A program made the translations under genes and the position numbers. Shown one piece after another: positions 1 to 6,178 of a stretch of DNA of 64,000 nt; within the stretch, counting starts at the first letter, position 1, and every line of letters starts with the position of its first letter. The stretch spans positions 479,501 through 543,500 of the forward strand of contig NZ_JAIVKJ010000003.1 of the NCBI RefSeq assembly GCF_020524885.1. The letters are read 5' to 3'. The notes below the pieces were generated by a model. That model was not told where the DNA came from. It searched no databases and worked only from the letters and a program-made list of their open reading frames with translations. The stretch comes from Microbulbifer elongatus. GTDB taxonomy: Bacteria; Pseudomonadota; Gammaproteobacteria; Pseudomonadales; Cellvibrionaceae.

Positions 1-104
1 CGTAGAGTGACTGAAATGCCGCTGGGGCGCCCGCGCATGATTTTTCTGTGAATGCTACTTTTTTTTAATGAAATTGATTTTCCCTCATTCACTTTGTTTT
101 GAGC

Positions 105-132
105 GAGCCCCTTAAGAATCTATAAGGGGCTC
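105..132. terminator. Stem-loop downstream of the first minus-strand gene
   Basis: Perfect 10-bp inverted repeat, GAGCCCCTTA (105-114) and TAAGGGGCTC (123-132), with an 8-nt loop. It lies 13 nt beyond the stop of the minus-strand gene ending at 146, where a terminator is expected. No clear U-run follows on the minus strand, so it may be a weak or factor-assisted terminator, or an RNA 3'-end stabiliser. Bases 1-104 hold no gene I can support; they are AT-rich with a T-run near 60. Confidence 0.45.
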
Positions 133-145
133 ACTCTAACCAGCC

Positions 146-727
146 TTATCTGCTTTCCACGCCGGCGTCCCCGATCTCACCTTTAAATCCAATTCCAAAT
201 TTTTGGAAGCCGGTGGGGAGCTGGAAATTGCTTAAGCCAATCACACACTCAGGATTATCTCCAGTAAGGCGCGACATTGAATCCATCACTGTGTACATTT
301 CATCACTAGGTTGTCCGGTTACTGCAACTACTGAAATAATGTCCGCGGAGTTCACTCCAGCAGATTTCATGTCGCTAACTAACGCATTTGCTGTCGAATT
401 GAGAGCTCCCAGAGTGTGGTAGGCGAGCCCAACCACTTGAGCATTCTTTGTGGAGACTGCCGCAATGACAGCCTGAGCACCCTTTGGATCCAGGCACCCA
501 GCTGTTACAAGTCCGGTAGCTTGTGGCGACGCTTTTAGTGCTTGCGCGAACCATAAATTTACCGTTTTCGACCCAGCGGTTGATGACATAGAAGGGCATG
601 GTCCGGTAACAGTTCCTCTGCCAATTGTGAGAAACAGGTTGCTAATTGTAATTGGGGCTTTTGGTTGGGTGCGGTCAATTTTGTAAACTCTGGGAGACCA
701 GGTGGCGCTTAGGCTAGAAGGAGGCAT
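146..727 (-). CDS. Hypothetical protein, 193 aa
   Basis: I do not recognise this family. The 193-residue product has a Ser/Thr/Pro-rich first third, then Ala/Val-rich alternating segments (around residues 65-125) that look like a soluble alpha/beta fold. It has three cysteines (in GPCPSM, AGCLDP and PECVIG) and no clear signal peptide or membrane span. The start is supported by a GAGGA Shine-Dalgarno at 734-738, six bases upstream. It follows the minus-strand gene at 807-1139 by 79 nt, so the two may be one transcript read leftward. Base composition is AT-richer than the genes after 4.8 kb, like its neighbours, suggesting accessory DNA. That it is a real gene is likely from length, start signal and the hairpin after the stop; its function is unknown. 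Confidence 0.6.
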   Translation of the reverse strand: MPPSSLSATWSPRVYKIDRTQPKAPITISNLFLTIGRGTVTGPCPSMSSTAGSKTVNLWFAQALKASPQATGLVTAGCLDPKGAQAVIAAVSTKNAQVVGLAYHTLGALNSTANALVSDMKSAGVNSADIISVVAVTGQPSDEMYTVMDSMSRLTGDNPECVIGLSNFQLPTGFQKFGIGFKGEIGDAGVESR

Positions 728-806
728 GGTTTATCCTCTTTTTCTGGGTTCTATGGTGCACCGTTATTACGGTGCACCATGAGTATTGTTTGTGTTTTGC
801 GAGGAA

Positions 807-1139
807 TTACTGCGGGTCGTTGTTAGCTTTGCAGCCGTGATCTCTTGATATTTCATAAAGAACCATTCCCACTGGAACAGACTGGCCGGCGGCTGACAAC
901 ATTTGGTTGAACTCAGTATTTTCGTGCTCGGCATATGCAAGAGATGCATCCACCTTTCCGGCGACGGCATCCTGTAAAGCTTCGCCAGAACCAGTAAGAA
1001 TTACAGATGTATCTTTGGACTGTCCTCCGAATGCCATGTAGCTTTCTGCGCTAATTAGACGCACGACAAAGCGAAGCTTCTTATAGTCTTTATGGTCGTG
1101 GACTTGAGATGTTATTTTGTCTAATACACTCGTATCCAT
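807..1139 (-). pseudogene. Hypothetical gene, probably 5'-truncated by the RAYT element
   Basis: A 110-codon open frame of no recognised family; the product is hydrophilic and would be soluble. The only available ATG (1139-1137) lies five bases from the terminal repeat of the RAYT element that begins at 1145. No Shine-Dalgarno precedes it, because the upstream bases are the element's own end. Read upstream, the frame continues into the element (…TLTPIF-M…) until a TGA at 1178-1176. The simplest reading is that the native 5' end was removed or displaced by the insertion and what remains is a 3' fragment. It could still be expressed from a promoter in the element. It is followed by the 146-727 gene on the same strand. 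Confidence 0.5.
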
Positions 1140-1144
1140 AAATA

Positions 1145-1960
1145 TTGGGGTCAGAGTAAAATTTTTCCGCTGTATTCAACGGGACTATTTATTTCGGGAC
1201 TATGATGTTACCTCCATTTTTTCAGGAGGTATTATGGCTCGGCTTCCCAAGGTTGCTCCGATTGGTATTCCTCAACATGTTGTCCAGCGGGGTAACAATC
1301 GGCAGGTTTGCTTCTGTAGCGATGAAGATTTCACTGCCTATGCAGGTTGGTTGAGGGAGTGTGCCGCACAGTACCAGGTGCAGGTTCACGGCTGGGTCTT
1401 TATGACAAATCATGTCCACCTGCTTTTGACGCCTCTGGCTGATCAGGCAATATCCAGGATGATGCAGGCCCTTGGTAGGTTGTATGTGCGATATTTTAAT
1501 CGAGAATGCCGTCGCTCCGGCACCCTCTGGGAAGGTCGCTTTAAATCCTGTCTAGTGCAGTCAGAGGAGTATCTGTTGCACTGTTACCGATATATTGAGT
1601 TGAATCCCGTCCGTGCGGCGATGGTTTCGAATCCAGGGGAGTATCACTGGTCCAGTTATTCGTCCAATGCACTGGGAGTGCCTTCGTCGCTATTGACGCC
1701 CCATCCTGAATACCTAAAGCTGGGTCGATACCCGAGGCAGCGCAGGGAGCGGTATCGGGCATTGTTTGCCAGTGCGCTGGACCCAGAGTTCATGGATAAA
1801 ATATCCACTCTCACCGATAAGGGGCTGGCATTGGGTAATGACCGTTTTAAGGCGGAGATCGAGGCCCAGTGTCAGAGAAGAGTAACGCCCGAAAGAGTAG
1901 GGCGGCCACGCATAGAGGGGTAGGCTTAATTTTTTTGTCTAAATATTGCTCTGCCCCGAA
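1145..1960 (+). mobile_element. RAYT (REP-associated tyrosine transposase) element with terminal inverted repeats
   Basis: The transposase gene at 1234-1923 is bracketed by an imperfect 20-bp inverted repeat. The left arm (1145-1164) is TTGGGGTCAGAGTAAAATTT. The right arm (1941-1960), read on the minus strand, is TTCGGGGCAGAGCAATATTT, with 16 of 20 positions identical. GGGGTCAGAGTAAAATT is a sequence I know to sit next to this class of transposase gene in many gammaproteobacteria. I saw no target-site duplication. The unit is about 816 bp and ends only five bases from the start of a minus-strand gene fragment. Confidence 0.65.
1234..1923 (+). CDS. REP-associated tyrosine transposase (Y1_Tnp family)
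   Basis: A 229-residue single-stranded-DNA transposase of the HuH/Y1 family, related to IS200/IS605 TnpA and to the RAYT proteins that mobilise REP sequences. The HuH metal-binding motif is in MTNHVHLLLTP, followed by the Tyr-bearing helix YVRYFNRECRRSGTLWEGRF that carries the nucleophile. The N-terminal MARLPKVAPIGIPQHVVQRG block is diagnostic. I chose ATG 1234 because AGGAGGT (1224-1230) sits just upstream and family members begin here; an in-frame ATG at 1117 would extend through the terminal repeat and is unlikely. The gene appears intact. Its C-terminal basic tail (VTPERVGRPRIEG) is usual for the family. Confidence 0.88.
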   Translation: MARLPKVAPIGIPQHVVQRGNNRQVCFCSDEDFTAYAGWLRECAAQYQVQVHGWVFMTNHVHLLLTPLADQAISRMMQALGRLYVRYFNRECRRSGTLWEGRFKSCLVQSEEYLLHCYRYIELNPVRAAMVSNPGEYHWSSYSSNALGVPSSLLTPHPEYLKLGRYPRQRRERYRALFASALDPEFMDKISTLTDKGLALGNDRFKAEIEAQCQRRVTPERVGRPRIEG

Positions 1961-2045
1961 GTTCCGCCAATTTCGCGATGTTTTTTTTCCAGCATGCTAA
2001 AGTAGCGCTTGAATCGATTACCCAGAAATATAATCGGACAGTGCC

Positions 2046-2921
2046 ATGGATGCTCTAATCCCACTTCTACTCGTTTTTATTGTCCTGAATCGCAAGCAAT
2101 TGTCCGAAGATAAACTCTATCGGGCAAATGTATTCGCCATCGTGGGGATATTTTACTTCGTTTTTTTACAGTATATTTATTACTGGAATCGAGTTTTTCA
2201 AGTGGATGGCTGGGGGCAGTTTGTTCCAAGTCTAATCGCTGTCCTGGTGACAGTAGGTTTGTCTCTTTCTCCGTGGAATAAGCGAAGTCATTTGGCGAAG
2301 ACCGGGAGCTTATGCGCTCTTTTTGTGGTTTTCCTATCCGGAACCTACATCTTTGATATTTCTATCAAAGAATGGCTGGCGGAAAAAGGTGGATTCTATG
2401 CAGGCGATGTAGAAGTGCCTTGGGTTGGAACGGGTGATAATCGAGAACGATCATTTGAGTTCGGATCTGTCGGTTTGAAAATGAAGGCTTTAGATGGGTG
2501 GAGTAAAAATCAACTCCCTACCGGCCATGAATATTTGGTATATGAGATGGGCGGGGAACAGCGTGTTGAGGCTCGGCCCAACTGCTTGGGTAAGAGGAAT
2601 GTAGATATTCCAACTTATCTATTGAATATTCTCAAGTCACTTGAAGCTCAAAATAAAACTGTTAGCTCTAGCTACCAATGTGAAGAGTTCGCAGATCTAA
2701 AAAAATGCCTAGTTAAAGTGGCTTATTCGTCAGAGAATAGTGGCTATCAGCGCTGGCATTGGCTTGTTGATAAAGTGGGTGATGGGGGAGTTGTGATAGA
2801 TTTTATACTGCCAGAAGATGGTGAGACTCTGCAGGAAACACTCAAAGAATTGATGGCGTCAACTCAAATTCTGGAGAAGCGTACAGCTGAAATCTGCCAT
2901 ACGCCCGCTGCCTGGCTCTAA
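2046..2921 (+). CDS. Hypothetical membrane-anchored protein, 291 aa
   Basis: Unrecognised. Four hydrophobic segments occupy the first ~115 residues (around 3-15, 28-48, 60-78 and 88-106). A ~170-residue hydrophilic domain follows with four cysteines (in RPNCLGK, YQCEEF, KKCLVK and EICHTP), consistent with two disulfides and hence a periplasmic domain. The ATG is the first codon after an AT-rich leader; no strong Shine-Dalgarno is visible. It converges with the minus-strand lipoprotein gene, the two stop codons overlapping by four bases (2918-2921). Low GC like its neighbours. The topology resembles exosortase/EpsI-type anchors only in a general way; no function is claimed. Confidence 0.65.
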   Translation: MDALIPLLLVFIVLNRKQLSEDKLYRANVFAIVGIFYFVFLQYIYYWNRVFQVDGWGQFVPSLIAVLVTVGLSLSPWNKRSHLAKTGSLCALFVVFLSGTYIFDISIKEWLAEKGGFYAGDVEVPWVGTGDNRERSFEFGSVGLKMKALDGWSKNQLPTGHEYLVYEMGGEQRVEARPNCLGKRNVDIPTYLLNILKSLEAQNKTVSSSYQCEEFADLKKCLVKVAYSSENSGYQRWHWLVDKVGDGGVVIDFILPEDGETLQETLKELMASTQILEKRTAEICHTPAAWL

Positions 2922-3283
2922 TTTGACCCAACTTGATCACCTAGCTTATCTATTACCGGGCATTCCCACTCTTCGTTTCCTGTACTGGCCGCGGCATCTT
3001 TGTACAAGCTGGCCCGTTGTGATGGAGCCGCATTACGAATAGCTGACCAGGCAATGTAAGCATCACTGGAAGTGCTGATTTCTTCAGATAGTGAACTATC
3101 CAAGCGTTTTGCACGTTCTTCTGGAGATAGGTCAGGAAATTCCGAGTTTTTTGATAACTCAATTAATTTGGTGCAAAGTTTATCGAAATCGTTGATATCA
3201 GCGCCTGATATTTGAGAGTTCTTTGTGCCACAAGCGCTGACTAATGCTAGGGCAAGGAGCGATATTACGTATTTAATATTCAT
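2918..3283 (-). CDS. Hypothetical lipoprotein, 121 aa
   Basis: A small predicted lipoprotein: MNIKYVISLLALALVSACGT has a short basic n-region, a hydrophobic core and a lipobox (VSAC) with Cys18 as the lipidation site. The mature part is about 104 residues, helical and polar, with a second Cys (EWECPV) near the end. No family recognised. Its start codon overlaps the stop of the upstream gene (ATGA, 3283-3280), so the two are translationally coupled and probably work together. An exported partner of the adjacent hydrophobic protein is an inference. Confidence 0.65.
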   Translation of the reverse strand: MNIKYVISLLALALVSACGTKNSQISGADINDFDKLCTKLIELSKNSEFPDLSPEERAKRLDSSLSEEISTSSDAYIAWSAIRNAAPSQRASLYKDAAASTGNEEWECPVIDKLGDQVGSN

Positions 3284-3834
3284 TTTTTCGCTATGGTCTC
3301 CCAGTGAAAGCCGCCGTTAGTTCCTGCTTGGTAGGGTTTTTTGGGGCGGTATATTTTAAGGAAATTTTCTGGTTGATAATCTGCAACCAGATTCTCGTTG
3401 GCATCCGTAATGTACACCCAGAGTCCTATATTACTAATCCAAGCTGTTCCGCCTCTGGTTGCAATTGTCATTGCGTTAATTTCGGGTGATGAAAATCCGT
3501 AATTACTACAAGGGCGGATAAACTGTGCGTACTTTGCCGGCTCTTTTGTTTTAACTTGTTCAAGCTTTCGCTGGGTGTCATCGTCAACCACAGCTTTTGT
3601 CAGCCCAGTAAAAATTGCTGCCGGCGCAGAAAGGAAACCTGTAGCCCATATGCCAACATCGACAGCGCCGGGTTTCGTGCCTTCTGCAGCATAATTGACT
3701 GCCCAGGTAGCGGGGGTAACAAGGGCCCCGGCGACTTTTTTGCCGGTCTGCTCTAGGCCAATTGAGGCAATAGTACCACTTATGGTCTGAATGGTGTTTT
3801 TGTGATTCTGAATGGTTGATGCAGTGTCTGCCAT
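3280..3834 (-). CDS. Hypothetical protein with central hydrophobic segment, 184 aa
   Basis: Unrecognised 184-residue protein. I set the start at ATG 3834 because AAGGAG lies seven bases upstream; a longer frame from 3897 lacks such a signal. An N-terminal helix rich in Thr/Ile (residues 1-30) is followed by a Gly/Ala-rich, weakly hydrophobic stretch (about 40-95, including GIWATGFLSAPAAIFTGLTK) that could insert in a membrane. A C-terminal beta-rich domain ends in HWETIAKK. No signal peptide is seen. It is the first gene of a two-gene unit with the lipoprotein that overlaps its stop. The pairing of a possible membrane-inserting protein with a coupled lipoprotein resembles some effector/immunity or surface-complex pairs, but nothing in the sequence proves this. 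Confidence 0.6.
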   Translation of the reverse strand: MADTASTIQNHKNTIQTISGTIASIGLEQTGKKVAGALVTPATWAVNYAAEGTKPGAVDVGIWATGFLSAPAAIFTGLTKAVVDDDTQRKLEQVKTKEPAKYAQFIRPCSNYGFSSPEINAMTIATRGGTAWISNIGLWVYITDANENLVADYQPENFLKIYRPKKPYQAGTNGGFHWETIAKK

Positions 3835-4040
3835 TACCAACTCCTTTTGGTTTTTGGAGAGGCAATTCTGTAAGGTTCCGGTGGCATATTCAACCAAAAT
3901 AAACCGTGCCAGAGTGTGAATATCTTGGGGCCCGATAAAATATTGGCTTCCTATGCCGCTGTGAGCTCAACTGTCAAAATGTTACTCTAACCCCAATATC
4001 ATCTGCCTGCTGGTAACTCCGAGCGTATGAGGTTGGGTCC

Positions 4041-4718
4041 ATGGATGGGAAACCACTAGATACAGAAATCGATCACCACACTACGAAATTTATCGTGGGC
4101 GTTATTGCTTTGTCACTCGCGATTTTTACGGACTTGCTGACGCCTGGGGTCAGTATCAGCTCTATTAGTCTGTCATATCATTTAACGGATAATGCCCGAA
4201 ATGTATTTGTTGGTTCTCTCTGCGTTATCTCGGCTTTTCTCTGGTCGTATAATGGCTACTCGCTATTTCAAGCTGTCTTGAGTAAAGTCGCGGCAGTCGC
4301 TGTCGCAGCAGTGGCATTCTTTCCATGCGATTGCTTCACAGGTCGGTTTGATGACGGAGCAGCTAGAGAACCCACGATGACCGGGGTTGTCCATACGTCC
4401 TCTGCAATATCAATGTTCATTATCCTCGCAATTTTTTGTTGGCTGTTTTACCTGAGAGCTAGAGATAAAGATTCTAAAGAGGCGAAGGTTAGGGGGCGGA
4501 TTTATAGAATCTGCGCAGTTGATATGGTTGGCGCTATGACCGTGCAGTTGCTCGATATTTTGGGGGTAGATTTTAGCGGTATTACTCAGCGGCTGACGTA
4601 CTATGTCGAAGCGACAGGATTGATGGCATTTGGTGTGGCATGGATGACGGCGAGCCGCATGTTGCCATTTATTACTAATGAAGATGAGCGTATAAAAATT
4701 GAGCTTTCTGGAAGGTAG
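4041..4718 (+). CDS. Six-span integral membrane protein, DUF998-like
   Basis: A 225-residue membrane protein with six hydrophobic segments (about residues 17-33, 53-70, 78-94, 118-138, 155-176 and 192-210). The spacing, with a YNGY motif after span 2, a short Cys-containing loop after span 3 (FFPCDCFTG) and a closing span reading FGVAWMTASRML, resembles the DUF998 family, whose biochemical role is not established. It is divergent from the 3834-2918 operon with a ~206-bp AT-rich gap that must hold both promoters. The last gene of the AT-rich left end; GC rises sharply afterwards. Confidence 0.6.
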   Translation: MDGKPLDTEIDHHTTKFIVGVIALSLAIFTDLLTPGVSISSISLSYHLTDNARNVFVGSLCVISAFLWSYNGYSLFQAVLSKVAAVAVAAVAFFPCDCFTGRFDDGAAREPTMTGVVHTSSAISMFIILAIFCWLFYLRARDKDSKEAKVRGRIYRICAVDMVGAMTVQLLDILGVDFSGITQRLTYYVEATGLMAFGVAWMTASRMLPFITNEDERIKIELSGR

Positions 4719-4842
4719 CTGATTTTATGGGGTTGCGCTCATTTCCCGGTATTGGTTGTTTTCTGTTCATTTGCGGGTAAATTCAGCGACGATTCAGTTG
4801 CGCCGGGTTAAAAAGCAGGTGTGAATCCAAGGAAAACGCACC

Positions 4843-5991
4843 ATGCGCCAGATCCCATACCGATTACTCGCCGCTCTCACCATCACATTGACGCTCGGTG
4901 GCTGTGTCACCTACCCATCAGCCCCGCCGGTGATCGGCGGGAGCACTTATGTCCGCACGGCTCCTCCGGTTTACTCCTATTCCGTGATCACCGATCCCGG
5001 CTATCGCTATTACGACGATGCCCTCGGCGTTTACGTGTTCTATGACCGCAGCGACGTTTTCTATCGAGAGGGGCGTTACTACCGTTGGTATCAGGACCAC
5101 TGGATCAGTGCCAGTCACTGGAATGGCCGTTGGTATCCGGCCCCCAACTTCTATATCTCGGTAAACTTCAATGATCGCTGGTATTCGCGCTTGCGCCGCC
5201 ACGGCCACAACTATGCTGGAGGACACCACTACAGACCGCCGCGCCGGCACGGTCATGACGACGACTACAATCGGCGGGACTGGCATGACAGCAACGCGTA
5301 TCGACATGATCGCCGTGAGAAGGGCCAGGATCATCGTGAGAAGGACTGGGATCGTCGTGAGAGGGGCCAGGATCAACGTGAGAAGGTTCTGGATCGTCGC
5401 GAGATGGTTCTGGACCGCCGTGAGAAGGTTCGGGATCGTCGCGAGATAGTTCAGGATCGTCGTGAGAAGGTTCGGGACCGTCGTGAGAAAGATCTGAATC
5501 GTGGTCTAGGCGGTAAACATGGGATTGCGGGCATAGCCGAGCAAAAACGGCGGGCGTCTCAGATGGATAACCGCAGCGCGGATCGCCGTAATGAACGCCC
5601 GGAGCCGCGTCGGGTTCCAAGTCGGAATCCCAATCGGGACGAGCGGGTAGTTAAACTTGCGGACAAGCCCACCGGCACTCGCGGCCCACGAGTTATTCCT
5701 GCAGTAGATCGTCCAGCAGTCGATCGCCGCACGGTACACGATAGGCTCAAGCCGCAAAGCCAGCGCGCTCAGCCCCAGCGCAAAGCGCTAAATTATCGGC
5801 TCAATACGGCCGCGAAGCCAGCTCCACGCCAGGAGCACAAGCAACCAAAGAGCGAGCAGCCTAAGAAAAAGGAACAGAGAAGGGAGAAGGAAAAGAATTC
5901 CAAAGAGAAAACCGATAAGCGCAAGCAGGTGCGCCAGGAGCGTGAGCCACATTCTCGTAAATCCAGAGAAGTACAGCGTCGGATCGATTAG
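4843..5991 (+). CDS. Lipoprotein with nine Arg/Glu heptad repeats
   Basis: A 382-residue predicted lipoprotein: MRQIPYRLLAALTITLTLGG then Cys21 (lipobox LGGC). AAGGAAA sits seven bases before the ATG. Residues 30-125 are rich in Tyr/Trp/Arg (VFYDRSDVFYREGRYYRWYQ), a pattern seen in some outer-membrane lipoproteins. Residues 155-217 are nine tandem heptads of the form x-D-R-R-E-K-x encoded by 21-bp repeats, predicting a long charged helix or coiled coil. The C-terminal ~160 residues are very basic and Pro/Gln/Lys-rich, of low complexity, possibly for binding peptidoglycan, nucleic acid or polyanionic surface polymer (inference). No family recognised for the whole protein. Confidence 0.75.
   Translation: MRQIPYRLLAALTITLTLGGCVTYPSAPPVIGGSTYVRTAPPVYSYSVITDPGYRYYDDALGVYVFYDRSDVFYREGRYYRWYQDHWISASHWNGRWYPAPNFYISVNFNDRWYSRLRRHGHNYAGGHHYRPPRRHGHDDDYNRRDWHDSNAYRHDRREKGQDHREKDWDRRERGQDQREKVLDRREMVLDRREKVRDRREIVQDRREKVRDRREKDLNRGLGGKHGIAGIAEQKRRASQMDNRSADRRNERPEPRRVPSRNPNRDERVVKLADKPTGTRGPRVIPAVDRPAVDRRTVHDRLKPQSQRAQPQRKALNYRLNTAAKPAPRQEHKQPKSEQPKKKEQRREKEKNSKEKTDKRKQVRQEREPHSRKSREVQRRID
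5305..5493 (+). repeat. Nine tandem 21-bp in-frame repeats
   Basis: Nine consecutive 21-bp units inside the lipoprotein gene encode heptads x-D-[RHQ]-R-E-[KRMI]-x. The nucleotide units vary mainly at the first and last codons (GATCGTCGTGAGAAGGTTC is a typical core). Being an exact multiple of three, copy-number change by slippage would keep the frame and alter the helix length by one heptad. Confidence 0.9.
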
Positions 5992-6115
5992 GTCAGTCTA
6001 AAAATGGGGTTGGCTCAATGTCATGGCGTTAGGTTAAGAGGGGGCGTCTCCCTCTCCCCTCTGTTTCGGGGGCTCATCTAGATTCTGCTCGTCCAGTTTT
6101 GGCGTTTACTGACGC

Positions 6116-6131
6116 CTGTGCATTTATCCAG
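6116..6131 (+). promoter_or_regulatory. LexA-like SOS box before polB
   Basis: CTGTGCATTTATCCAG has the CTGT-N8-xCAG layout of the gammaproteobacterial LexA site (consensus CTGT-N8-ACAG), with one departure in the second half (CCAG). It ends 47 nt before the polB start. polB/dinA is an SOS gene in E. coli, so position and target agree. Proposed by eye only. Confidence 0.5.
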
Positions 6132-6178
6132 TAAAATGGCGCCCATCACCAACCCAAGCCTCAACCCAGATTAGTCTC

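Noticed and set aside
1117-1233. Upstream start for the RAYT transposase
   Set aside because: Would place the terminal inverted repeat inside the protein; AGGAGGT before ATG 1234 and family N-termini favour 1234.
1114-1945. Similar strings ATTTTGTCTAATA (near 1114) and TTTTGTCTAAATA (near 1933) as a target duplication of the RAYT element
   Set aside because: One lies outside and one inside the terminal repeats, so they cannot be a target-site duplication; AT-rich chance match.
5305-5493. Regular 21-bp repeats considered as a CRISPR-like array
   Set aside because: Units are contiguous with no spacers, in frame in a lipoprotein gene and encode heptads; no cas gene is present.
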